DNA of 64,000 nucleotides from Clostridium estertheticum. Its GTDB lineage: Bacteria; Bacillota; Clostridia; Clostridiales; Clostridiaceae. A program made the position numbers and the translations under genes. Location: positions 1,633,001 to 1,697,000 of the forward strand of contig NZ_JAAMNH020000001.1 in assembly GCF_011065935.2 (NCBI RefSeq). Reading direction: 5' to 3'. The notes beneath the pieces were generated by a model. That model had not been told where the DNA came from. It saw only the letters and a program-made list of their open reading frames with translations, and did not search any database. Positions 18,227 through 26,125 of the stretch are shown here, piece by piece (the first letter of the stretch is position 1; each line of letters starts with the position of its first letter).

Positions 18227-18952
18227 ATGCCATTTAATGTATATAATAGAAATAAAAAATATTTAGGATTTATTCAGTCTGCATATCCCCAATATACAAA
18301 TGTATTTATGGTTGCTAGTACAGATGTAAAGCTTACAGATGAGGATTTTGATATAAATAAGATGAAATCTGAATTAGCCGGGTATTTGGGTTGTAAAAAT
18401 ATTTTAGGTAAAGTTAATGAACCAAGATTAAGTAAAAGCATTGATAATATAATAGTTAAAGAATTTGGTAAATTTAAAGATAATACTTATGATGAATTAT
18501 TGAAATTAGTATATCTTAGAATATTACGGTATGAAGAAAATTTTAATTATAAAAGTATTGAAAATGAAAAAATCAATGCATATTTTTTGATTGATATTAA
18601 TAATGTTGTAATTGAAAATAATTCAATAATTATAGATGAGGAAATAGATTATATTAACAATGAAAAACTAGAAAATCATATTCCTATGATTGCAAAAATT
18701 ATTGACTATCCAAGAATTCAAATTGATAGCATGTCCTCAGGGCAGGGATTGTTATTAGGTGCGGACCTTGCTGATTTATCGGGAAGAAATCATATTCACA
18801 AGACAAAACTAAAAATAAAATCAGGTAATTTTGCTTATGAACTTAATTTGCCTGTAGAATTATACTTGAAAAAAGGTGACACAATTCAAATTTATGTAGA
18901 TAATAGGGTCATTAAAAGAGTATTTTGCAATGGTATAATATATGATTTCTAA
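18227..18952 (+). CDS. hypothetical protein, 241 residues
   Basis: ATG at 18227 is preceded by GAGGAAGTGA. The protein is soluble and rich in Asn, Ile and Lys; the N-terminal part (MPFNVYNRNKKYLGFIQ) and a late block (SMSSGQGLLLGADLADLSGRN) stand out but match nothing I know. The C-terminal 60 residues alternate polar and hydrophobic positions, suggesting a beta sandwich. It stands alone and is followed by a copy of the palindromic element family. Confidence 0.65.
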   Translation: MPFNVYNRNKKYLGFIQSAYPQYTNVFMVASTDVKLTDEDFDINKMKSELAGYLGCKNILGKVNEPRLSKSIDNIIVKEFGKFKDNTYDELLKLVYLRILRYEENFNYKSIENEKINAYFLIDINNVVIENNSIIIDEEIDYINNEKLENHIPMIAKIIDYPRIQIDSMSSGQGLLLGADLADLSGRNHIHKTKLKIKSGNFAYELNLPVELYLKKGDTIQIYVDNRVIKRVFCNGIIYDF

Positions 18953-18964
18953 TACTTTTATGTA

Positions 18965-19020
18965 TTAAGCGTTTTTTTTAGATTATAATTTTGTTAGCAT
19001 AATCTAAGAAAAAAATCTAA
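18965..19020. repeat. palindromic element, short copy (copy 3)
   Basis: A 56-bp element starting TTAAGCG and ending AAATCTAA. Its halves pair: TTTTAGATTATAATTTTG with the reverse complement of CATAATCTAAGAAAAAAAT. The end sequences match those of the longer copies at 19554 and 20535 (TTAAGCGT...TTAGA...GCTAACAAAA), so it looks like an internally deleted member. It begins 12 nt after a stop codon and may act as a terminator. Confidence 0.7.
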
Positions 19021-19113
19021 GTTCCACAAGGATTATTATATTGAGGCAAACATGATTTAATCTATTTAGGAGAGTTGTCCTAATATTTATGAAGATAGAT
19101 AGGAGAAATAAAC

Positions 19114-19539
19114 ATGTATACTAATGAAACAAAATTAAAAGTAAGGTATGTAGAGACAGATCAAATGGGAATAGTGCATCATTCAAATTATTATGCTTGG
19201 TTTGAGGTAGGTAGAACAGAATATATAACAGAAATAGGGATGACATATAAAGAAATGGAAGAAAATAATATTATGTTACCAGTGGTAGAAAGTTCTTGTA
19301 AGTACATAGAAGGGGCAAAATATGAGGACATAATTACAATTCAAACATATATGCATGAGCTAAATGGGGCTAAGGTAATATTTAATTATAATGTTCTTAG
19401 AAAAAAAGATAGAAAAATTTTAGCTAAGGGCAGTACAACTCATGCTTTTGTCAATGAAAAATTTAGAGTCGTAAATCTTAAGAAAGCTAATGGAGAGATG
19501 TGGAATAGGTTTCAAAAACTCTTTGAAAAGATAGAATAA
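19114..19539 (+). CDS. acyl-CoA thioesterase, YbgC/4HBT hotdog family
   Basis: A 141-residue hotdog-fold thioesterase that hydrolyses acyl-CoA. The catalytic signature VRYVETDQMGIVHHSNYYAW (residues 10-29) carries the Asp at 16 and the H-x-N-Y pattern typical of the 4-hydroxybenzoyl-CoA thioesterase/YbgC group. The length is standard. Site AGGAGA lies ahead of ATG 19114. It is flanked on both sides by palindromic elements and is apparently a single-gene unit. The natural substrate is not predictable. Confidence 0.9.
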   Translation: MYTNETKLKVRYVETDQMGIVHHSNYYAWFEVGRTEYITEIGMTYKEMEENNIMLPVVESSCKYIEGAKYEDIITIQTYMHELNGAKVIFNYNVLRKKDRKILAKGSTTHAFVNEKFRVVNLKKANGEMWNRFQKLFEKIE

Positions 19540-19553
19540 CGTCTTATTATAAG

Positions 19554-19800
19554 TTAAGCGTCTTTTCTTAGAGAATGCTATAACGAAAAGTATATATTGC
19601 TAGAAATGCGTTCACTTAGCCAAGTAATTCTAAAATTTATTTTATTTACAGTTGCTAAAAAATACAAACTCGCTGACGCTCAAACATGTATTTTTTTTCA
19701 CGCAACTGCAAATAAAATAAATTGTGAATTACTAAGGCACGCTCAACGCATTTTACGCAATATATACTTTTGTTAGCATTCTCTAAGAAAAAATATCTAA
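19554..19800. repeat. long palindromic MITE-like element (copy 1)
   Basis: About 247 bp forming an almost complete inverted repeat. The left arm begins TTAAGCGTCTTTTCTTAGAG, then AATGCTATAACGAAAAGTA; the right arm read in reverse gives TTAGATATTTTTTCTTAGAG, then AATGCTAACAAAAGTA. Pairing continues for roughly 100 bp per arm, leaving a loop of about 20 nt (AACTCGCTGACGCTCAAACA). No coding capacity. Ends match copies at 18965 and 20535. The terminus lies 14 nt after the thioesterase stop. Confidence 0.85.
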
Positions 19801-19944
19801 TTTTAAAAGAGGCTACTATTTTTATATCATTCACTGAAAAAGGATATTTGTCCTTTTTTTAATATTGTAATTAATTTATACTAACAATACATTTCTATTA
19901 AGTATAATGAAAGAATATTTCAATTAACGAGGTGGGGGTGAAAA

Positions 19945-20496
19945 ATGATTTTTGAAGTTTTAAGTTATATTGGTGAAAAACTAAATGATAATGGAGTTAC
20001 ATGGGCTGTTGGGGCATCTATCTTATTGAGTCATTATGGGCTTATAGAAAATCCTAATGATATTGATATTTTAGTAGATTTAAATGATATAGAAAAAGTA
20101 GATAAGATTCTAAAAAGTATTGGAGAAAAGAAAGTTAGAGATAAATCAGATACATATTCAACAAAATACTTTTATGAATATGTTGTCCATGGATTTGATA
20201 TCGATGTTATGGCGGGTCTTAGCATTAATTATAACAGTGGAACATTTGAGTACATTTTTGATCATATTTCCATTTCAGAATTTAAAAAAATTAACGGAGT
20301 AAATATACCATTGAGTTCTTTAGAAGACTGGTATGTACTATATCAATTAATTCCTAGTAGGGAGATAAAAGTAAAGATGATAGAAAATTATTTATTATCA
20401 AATGTGATAAAGAGGCCTGATTTATTAGAAAGAGCATTAAGTGGTGACTTAGCAGAGGAAGTTAGAGATAAAATACAAGAAATGTTAAAGTTCTGA
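19945..20496 (+). CDS. nucleotidyltransferase-fold protein
   Basis: A 183-residue protein with features of the DNA polymerase beta-like nucleotidyltransferase fold: WAVGASILLSHYGL (residues 20-33) corresponds to the helix-turn G(G/A)S region, NDIDILVDL (38-46) supplies the first two catalytic Asp residues, and FDIDVMAG (about 88-95) the third. This pattern occurs in MNT/AbiEii-type antitoxin or toxin proteins and in aminoglycoside nucleotidyltransferases. No HEPN partner is adjacent. GAGGTGGGGGTG precedes ATG. It stands between two palindromic elements. Confidence 0.7.
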   Translation: MIFEVLSYIGEKLNDNGVTWAVGASILLSHYGLIENPNDIDILVDLNDIEKVDKILKSIGEKKVRDKSDTYSTKYFYEYVVHGFDIDVMAGLSINYNSGTFEYIFDHISISEFKKINGVNIPLSSLEDWYVLYQLIPSREIKVKMIENYLLSNVIKRPDLLERALSGDLAEEVRDKIQEMLKF

Positions 20497-20534
20497 TTCC
20501 TATATTTTCATAATGTTTCAACGCTTAGAAGTAA

Positions 20535-20700
20535 AATTTGTTTTTTTCTAATATTCCGCTAACAAAAGGATATATTGCGTAAAATGCATTTGAACAAGGT
20601 AAGTAATTCTAAAATAAATTTTAGAATTACTTACCGACATAAATGCATTTTTAGCGATATATCCTTTTCGGTATAGCAGAATATTAGAAAAAACTCTTAA
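20535..20700. repeat. palindromic MITE-like element (copy 2)
   Basis: About 166 bp. The left arm (TTTTTTTCTAATATTCCGCT, then AACAAAAGGATATATTGCG) pairs with the right arm whose reverse complement reads TTTTTTCTAATATTCTGCTA, then TACCGAAAAGGATATATCGC. The centre is TAAGTAATTCTAAAATAAAT followed by its complement. It shares GTAATTCTAAAA, AAAATGC and the terminal pattern with copy 1. It begins shortly after the nucleotidyltransferase stop. Confidence 0.8.
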
Positions 20701-20731
20701 TTTAAAATAGCACATTATACAACCTTATAAA

Positions 20732-21340
20732 TTACTTAGCAAGCTGTGAAAAATAATGTTTGGGGATAAAGCCTTTCTTTATCCCTTCCGTAACTAGCAA
20801 ATATGTTGCAGTAGTGTCAAACCTAGCATCATGAAAATTTGCAGTATCTCCAAAATATTCATTACTCTTCAAATTTATTTCATTTTCATTTAACTTTAAG
20901 AACTTTATGGCTTCTGATAATTTTGGATTTTTATAGCCTCCACGTACAGAGTAAAGTTTGCATATATCCTTATAATATTTCATTGTGCAAAATATATGGT
21001 TAGGGATTAGAGCATGTCCACAATTATTGAGTTCATGAGTTAAAAATTTAATATCAAAATTAACATTGTGTCCTATAAGAATATCTGCATTTATAAAATC
21101 ATCGATAAAATCTTCATAAGAATCCTCAAAAGTTTTGCCATCGCTTAGATCAAATAGTGCATCCACACTAAACCCATGCACATCTTCAGCGGATGGTTCT
21201 ACGTAGTCTACAGTAAAGAATGTATTTTTACCTATTGTTTTTATAGGCTTATAACTAGTATCAACAAGTATGTAACTTAACTGACATATGTTTCCTGGTC
21301 TTATACCAGTAGTTTCTGTATCAAAAAAAATCATTTTCAT
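20732..21340 (-). CDS. DEDDh 3'-5' exonuclease (DnaQ/PolC epsilon-like)
   Basis: A roughly 200-residue stand-alone exonuclease of the RNase T/DnaQ superfamily, cleaving nucleotides from 3' ends with two metal ions. Motif I is IFFDTETTG, motif II GHNVNFD (about residue 92) and motif III HDARFDTTAT (near 175), giving the four acidic residues and the catalytic His. The start chosen is ATG at 21340 (MKMIFFDTE), with AGGAGGG 8 nt upstream; a longer frame to 21373 lacks a site. The Shine-Dalgarno lies inside a 45-bp tandem repeat. Confidence 0.88.
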   Translation of the reverse strand: MKMIFFDTETTGIRPGNICQLSYILVDTSYKPIKTIGKNTFFTVDYVEPSAEDVHGFSVDALFDLSDGKTFEDSYEDFIDDFINADILIGHNVNFDIKFLTHELNNCGHALIPNHIFCTMKYYKDICKLYSVRGGYKNPKLSEAIKFLKLNENEINLKSNEYFGDTANFHDARFDTTATYLLVTEGIKKGFIPKHYFSQLAK

Positions 21341-21348
21341 TAAAGGAC

Positions 21349-21438
21349 CCTCCTGTCGTTCTTTGGTGCACAAAATAATTATTAATTGTTTTGCCTCCTG
21401 TCATTCTCTGGGACACAGAACAATTCTCAATTGCTCTG
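21349..21438. repeat. two 45-bp tandem repeats upstream of the exonuclease gene
   Basis: Units 21349-21393 and 21394-21438 match at 35 of 45 positions, beginning CCTCCTGTC. On the minus strand each carries a short AT-rich hairpin (for example CAGAGCAATTGAGAATTGTT plus CTG) followed by GACAGGAGG, so both units contain a Shine-Dalgarno sequence. The second unit abuts the YjbR-like gene stop at 21440. Confidence 0.8.
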
Positions 21439-21439
21439 C

Positions 21440-21793
21440 CTACACTATTTCTTCTTTTTCACTTTTCTTTAATCCATTATATACAAGCTCGAAAGATAAA
21501 TCCACTAGAAAGAGGATTTTATCATCAGAAATGGAACCATCAAAAATTATGGTGTTCCAATGTTTTTTATTCATATGGTACCCTGGTTTAATTGCATCAA
21601 AGTCTCTACGTAAATCCTGCGACATAAAAGGTTCACATTTTAAGTTAACTTCCAGTGTTGGTTTATTGATATTTGTTAAGGCAAACATTTTTGAGCCTAC
21701 CTTGAAAACTAATGTCTCATCATCAAAGGGGAAACACTCTGTAACACCCTTTTTACTTAGGCAATAATTTTTGAAAGTTTCTAAAGATAACAT
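21440..21793 (-). CDS. MmcQ/YjbR family protein
   Basis: A 117-residue protein of the YjbR (CyaY-like fold) family, sometimes annotated as DNA-binding. The family signature GYHMNKKHWNTIIFDGS is clear at residues 71-87, and the N-terminal half contains PFDDETLVFKVGSKMFAL. The length matches the family. It is transcribed toward, and probably with, the exonuclease gene, separated only by the 45-bp tandem repeats. The biological function of the family is poorly defined. Confidence 0.88.
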   Translation of the reverse strand: MLSLETFKNYCLSKKGVTECFPFDDETLVFKVGSKMFALTNINKPTLEVNLKCEPFMSQDLRRDFDAIKPGYHMNKKHWNTIIFDGSISDDKILFLVDLSFELVYNGLKKSEKEEIV

Positions 21794-21983
21794 AATAAAT
21801 CACCCTTTATCTTTTTTATTCACTAAAAATAATGATACATTAATTATAACATAGATTTTATATCTTTATATATTAGAGAATATTGTATATAATATTTATA
21901 AAACCTTCTTTATGGGCATGCAAATAAATCAGAATGCTGAATTGGTATTTCTTTGTGCTTTTAGGTGAAATGGAGTTACATCA

Positions 21984-23657
21984 ATGATTGAACTTTTAAG
22001 GAGTCTTACTAATAATTTAGGGTATGTAATTCTTATTGCTTTTTTTGTTTCTAGGATAGGAAGCTTTAAGAATATTGTTCAAAAAGATAAATTTAAAAAT
22101 ATAGATTTAATTATGCTTTCAATAATTTTTGGATCATTTGGAATTTTAGGAACTTACACTGGAACAGAAGTTAATGGAGCTATTGCCAACACTAGAATTA
22201 TTGGTGTTATGGCAGGCGGAATACTTTGTGGTCCTTTTGTAGGAGTCATGGCAGGAGTAATTGCTGGAATGCACAGGTTACTAGTAGATTTAGGTGGAAT
22301 TACATCAATACCCTGTACAATAACCACTATAATTTCAGGAATAATCGCAGGTAGAATATATAAGATATCAAATGAAAATAAGAAGTGGGTATATGGCTTA
22401 ATTGGCGGACTCCTAATGGAAATTTTAGAAATGCTTTTAATACTTACAATGGCACACCCTTTTAGCAAGGCCTTAACTATTGTAAAAAGTATATATTTTC
22501 CTATGAGTTTTACTAATGCTATAGGTATTGCAATCTTAATAGTAATAATTCAAAAAATCAATGAAGAAAAGGAAGAGATTGCAGCAAAGCAAGCGCAAAT
22601 AGCCCTAGAGATAGCTAATAAAACCTTGCCATATTTTAGAGAAATGGATGAAAATTCACTAGAAAAGATATGCGGTATAATAAGAGAGTCAATTGATGCA
22701 GATGCAGTATCTATAACAAATACAGAGTATATATTAGCTCATGTAGGTGTAGGTGCTGATCATCATATAAAAGGCCATAGGATTGTAACTCAAGTTACAA
22801 AAAAAGTGATTAAGGAGGGGAATTTGCTTTCCTTAACTAATGCAAATCAGATAGATTGTCCTGATTCGAATTGCAAACTAAAATCCGCAATTATTGCTCC
22901 ATTAAAGGAAGGAGACAAAATGATAGGTACCTTAAAAATATATTATTGCGTCGATGATGTGATTTCATTTACAAATATAAATTTAGCCTTAGGATTATCT
23001 CAAATTATTTCTACTCAACTAGAAATAAGTAAACTTGCAGAGTTAAAGCATATGGCAAATAAAGCTGAAATAAAGGCACTACAAGCTCAAATAAATCCTC
23101 ATTTTTTATTTAATGCACTAAATACTATAATTTCCTTTATTAGACTTAATCCAAATCGCGCAAGAGAATTAATTATAAATTTGTCCACATACTTAAGGTA
23201 TAATTTAGAAGCAGGAGAAAAACCTGTGGACATTTATAGAGAACTAGAGCAGGTGAAGGCTTACATAGAGATAGAAAAAGCAAGGTTTGGGGAAAAGCTT
23301 AATATAATTTATAATATTGAAGATAACCTAGATGTTAAAATTCCAAGCCTTATAATTCAACCAATAGTAGAAAATGCAATAAAGCACGGTATTTTAGAGG
23401 GGAGTGGATATGGAACAGTGACAATTGAAATAAAAAAAACTGTGGACGACAACATAATGATAACAATTGAAGATGATGGAGTGGGTATTTCAAATGATAT
23501 TATAGAAAAAGTCTATGAAAGTAAAATGGAAGAAAATAGAATAGGAATGTCAAATGTTCATAATAGGTTAAAATATATTTATGGTGAGGGATTAAAAATA
23601 GAAAGACTTGTGAATGGTACTAGAATCCATTTCAATGTTAGAAAAATAAGGGAGTGA
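21984..23657 (+). CDS. LytS-type sensor histidine kinase (BtsS/YpdA-like)
   Basis: A 557-residue membrane kinase. About six hydrophobic segments in residues 1-190 form a 5TM-LYT type receptor domain (GGILCGPFVGVMAGVIAGMH is typical). A GAF-like domain spans about 215-350, then a His_kinase domain with the phospho-acceptor in QINPHFLFNALNTI (His near 373), and a HATPase with NAIKHG and GVGISN. E. coli BtsS and YpdA in this family sense pyruvate. It overlaps no gene but its response regulator starts 4 nt after its stop, and a CstA transporter follows, the same trio as BtsS-BtsR-BtsT. The upstream AT-rich gap holds its promoter. Confidence 0.92.
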   Translation: MIELLRSLTNNLGYVILIAFFVSRIGSFKNIVQKDKFKNIDLIMLSIIFGSFGILGTYTGTEVNGAIANTRIIGVMAGGILCGPFVGVMAGVIAGMHRLLVDLGGITSIPCTITTIISGIIAGRIYKISNENKKWVYGLIGGLLMEILEMLLILTMAHPFSKALTIVKSIYFPMSFTNAIGIAILIVIIQKINEEKEEIAAKQAQIALEIANKTLPYFREMDENSLEKICGIIRESIDADAVSITNTEYILAHVGVGADHHIKGHRIVTQVTKKVIKEGNLLSLTNANQIDCPDSNCKLKSAIIAPLKEGDKMIGTLKIYYCVDDVISFTNINLALGLSQIISTQLEISKLAELKHMANKAEIKALQAQINPHFLFNALNTIISFIRLNPNRARELIINLSTYLRYNLEAGEKPVDIYRELEQVKAYIEIEKARFGEKLNIIYNIEDNLDVKIPSLIIQPIVENAIKHGILEGSGYGTVTIEIKKTVDDNIMITIEDDGVGISNDIIEKVYESKMEENRIGMSNVHNRLKYIYGEGLKIERLVNGTRIHFNVRKIRE

Positions 23658-23661
23658 CGAT

Positions 23662-24363
23662 ATGAACTGCATTATTGTTGATGATGAATTTCCTTCAAGA
23701 GAAGAACTAAAGTATTTCATAAACAATTTTAGTAATATTAAAATAATGGAGGAATTTGATGATTCGATTAAAGCACTAGAATACATTGAACTAAATAAGC
23801 CGGATATTATTTTTTTGGATATAAATATGCCCAAACTAGATGGGATGTCACTCGGTAAAATTATTAGCCACTTCCCAAAACAATCCCTTATTATTTTTAT
23901 TACGGCTCATAAAGATTTTGCTGTAGATGCTTTTGAAATTCAAGCTTATGACTATATATTAAAGCCCTATTCAGAAGAGCGAATAGTTAGTACATTAAAA
24001 AAAATCGAGAAAAGTTCAGATAAAAAAATTACAAATAATAAAATAACCATTTGGAAAGATAATAAAATGATAGTAAAGAGCATAACTCAAATTTCTTACT
24101 GTGAAGCAAAAGAACGAGAAACATTAATTTATATTAAAGGGGAGCAATACAATGTAAGTTGTAGTATATCAGAATTTTATAAAAAGCTTCCAAAAGAATT
24201 CTTTTTTAGAAGCCATAGATCATATATAATAAATATTGATAAAATAATAGAAATAGTTCCTTGGTTTAACAATACTTATATGTTAAAGATACAAGGTGAG
24301 AACGTAGATATACCAGTAAGTAGAAATAATATAATTGAGTTTAAAGAGATAATGGGCATTTGA
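23662..24363 (+). CDS. LytTR-family response regulator
   Basis: A 233-residue regulator: receiver domain (residues 1-120) with IVDDE, phospho-acceptor Asp in IIFLDINMPKLDG (near 53), and LKPY around residue 104; LytTR DNA-binding domain (about 135-233) with FFRSHRSYIINIDKI and VSRNN. It is coupled to the sensor gene (4-nt gap, start ATGAACTGC after GGGAGTGACG). It is expected to activate the downstream cstA gene. Confidence 0.93.
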   Translation: MNCIIVDDEFPSREELKYFINNFSNIKIMEEFDDSIKALEYIELNKPDIIFLDINMPKLDGMSLGKIISHFPKQSLIIFITAHKDFAVDAFEIQAYDYILKPYSEERIVSTLKKIEKSSDKKITNNKITIWKDNKMIVKSITQISYCEAKERETLIYIKGEQYNVSCSISEFYKKLPKEFFFRSHRSYIINIDKIIEIVPWFNNTYMLKIQGENVDIPVSRNNIIEFKEIMGI

Positions 24364-24416
24364 AAGATAAGCTAGTAACGTTAAAATGTAAAATTTGTTT
24401 TATGGCGTATAATATA

Positions 24417-24457
24417 AAAGGGTTGTTAACATAAGATTATGTTAACAACCCTTTTTT
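24417..24457 (+). terminator. terminator of the lytS-lytR pair
   Basis: A perfect hairpin: AAAGGGTTGTTAACATAA pairs with TTATGTTAACAACCCTTT around GA, with a T-run. Nearly the same arms recur after cstA at 26087. Confidence 0.92.
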
Positions 24458-24533
24458 GAAAATCATAAATCATATATTACAAATTTTGATATAATAATCA
24501 TCAATAAAGTTAATCCATGTGCTTTTTTTGTCG

Positions 24534-24547
24534 TTTCATGCATGAAA
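24534..24547. promoter_or_regulatory. 14-nt palindrome upstream of cstA (candidate operator)
   Basis: TTTCATGCATGAAA is a perfect palindrome 60 nt before the cstA start, in the gap that must contain the cstA promoter. LytTR regulators usually bind direct repeats, so this may be the site of another regulator. Proposed from symmetry only. Confidence 0.35.
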
Positions 24548-24607
24548 TCGTATTCCATGTTTAATATACCTTATAATTTAGTTATTAAATATTTAGGAGG
24601 AGTTCAA

Positions 24608-26059
24608 ATGATTTCATTTATTATATCGATTATTGCACTTATTGTAGGTTATTTTATTTATGGTACAATTGTAGAAAAAGCTTTTGGAGCAGATGAGAAA
24701 ATCCAAACTCCAGCCGTGAGACTCGCGGATGGTGTAGATTTTGTAGAGATGCCTCAATGGAAGATTTTTTTAATTCAATTTCTTAACATAGCAGGACTCG
24801 GTCCTATATTTGGAGCAATTTCAGGTGCAATGTGGGGTCCAGTAGCATTTTTATGGATTGTCTTTGGATGTATCTTTGCAGGCGGAGTTCACGATTATTT
24901 TTCAGGTATGTTATCAGTTAGGCATGATGGAGCAAGTATACCTGAAGTTGTGGGGAAATATCTTGGTAAGGGCTTTAAAAACTTTATGAGAGTGTTTTCA
25001 GTTATAGTTTTAATACTTGTAGGAGTAGTTTTCGTAACAGGACCTGCAGGTATCTTAAGAGATCTAACAGGAATGAATTTACAATTATTAATTTATATAA
25101 TATTTGCATATTATATACTGGCAACAATGCTTCCAATAGATAAGCTTATAGGAAAGATATATCCTATTTTTGGAATTTGTTTATTAATTATGGCAGTTGG
25201 TATTGCTGGTGCCTTGATTTTTGGAGGATTCCCTATTCCAGAAGTAACAATATCTAATTTAGTTAATATGCATTCAGCACCAGGTAAGAACCCAGTATTC
25301 CCTATGTTATTCATCACTATTGCTTGTGGAGCGATTTCAGGGTTCCATTCCACTCAATCACCTTTAATGGCAAGGTGTATATCTAGTGAAAAACAAGGTA
25401 GAAAAATATTTTATGGTTCAATGATAGTAGAAGGAATAGTTGCATTAATTTGGGCAGCTGCAGCAATGAGTTTCTTTGGAGGAGTTGAACAGTTAAATGC
25501 TACTATGGCTTTGCCAGGTCATACAGCAGCTTGGGTAGTAAATCAATCTTCAATAAGTTTACTTGGAAAAGTTGGCGGAGTATTAGCTATACTTGGAGTT
25601 GTAGCTTGTCCTATAACTTCTGGAGATACAGCATTTAGAAGTGCAAGATTAACTATAGCTGATGCATTAAAATTTAATCAAGGTCCTATTAAAAATAGAT
25701 TTATGATTAGTATTCCACTATTTGTAGTAGGTTTCATATTAACTAAGATGAATTTTGAAATAATATGGAGATACTTTGGATGGTCTAACCAGGCACTAGC
25801 TACTATAGTATTATGGACAGCAGGTATGTACATGGTTCATATAGGTAAAAAACATTGGATGGCAACGGTGCCAGCTGCATTTATGACAACAGTATGTACT
25901 TCCTACATTTTAATTGCACCAGAGGGCTTTCAGCTTTCTAAAGGCATTTCATACACAGTAGGGATTGTAGCAGGAATTGCAGCTATGGCAATTTTCTTAA
26001 CTGCAGCAAAAAAGGTAGAAGAAAAAAAAGTAGAAGAAAAAAAAGCCGTTAATATGTAA
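24608..26059 (+). CDS. cstA: CstA family transporter (pyruvate/peptide uptake)
   Basis: A roughly 483-residue polytopic protein. CstA hallmarks are GPIFGAISGAMWGPVAFLWI, GGVHDYFSGMLSVRHDG (residues about 78-98), GFHSTQSPLMARC and SGDTAFRSARLTIAD. E. coli CstA and BtsT import pyruvate; peptides were suggested earlier. The length is shorter than E. coli CstA (about 700) and typical of clostridial forms. The start is ATG 24608 with TAGGAGGAG upstream; an earlier in-frame ATG at 24542 overlaps the palindrome and lacks a site. It follows LytSR, which probably controls it. A Lys/Glu-rich tail (KKVEEKKVEEKK) ends the protein. Confidence 0.9.
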   Translation: MISFIISIIALIVGYFIYGTIVEKAFGADEKIQTPAVRLADGVDFVEMPQWKIFLIQFLNIAGLGPIFGAISGAMWGPVAFLWIVFGCIFAGGVHDYFSGMLSVRHDGASIPEVVGKYLGKGFKNFMRVFSVIVLILVGVVFVTGPAGILRDLTGMNLQLLIYIIFAYYILATMLPIDKLIGKIYPIFGICLLIMAVGIAGALIFGGFPIPEVTISNLVNMHSAPGKNPVFPMLFITIACGAISGFHSTQSPLMARCISSEKQGRKIFYGSMIVEGIVALIWAAAAMSFFGGVEQLNATMALPGHTAAWVVNQSSISLLGKVGGVLAILGVVACPITSGDTAFRSARLTIADALKFNQGPIKNRFMISIPLFVVGFILTKMNFEIIWRYFGWSNQALATIVLWTAGMYMVHIGKKHWMATVPAAFMTTVCTSYILIAPEGFQLSKGISYTVGIVAGIAAMAIFLTAAKKVEEKKVEEKKAVNM

Positions 26060-26086
26060 AATTCTTTTCAAGTCACTGAAAAATAT

Positions 26087-26124
26087 AAAGGCTGTTAACA
26101 TAAATATTATGTTAACAGCCTTTA
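26087..26124. terminator. bidirectional terminator after cstA
   Basis: AAAGGCTGTTAACATAA pairs with TTATGTTAACAGCCTTT around three bases. It serves cstA and, from the other strand, the amidohydrolase gene ending at 26126. Confidence 0.9.
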
Positions 26125-26125
26125 T

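Noticed and set aside
24417..24457. Rex operator (TTGTTAA...TTAACAA) in the hairpin after lytR
   Set aside because: The half-sites are 10 or more nt apart instead of the short Rex spacer, and the sequence sits inside a clear terminator with a T-run.
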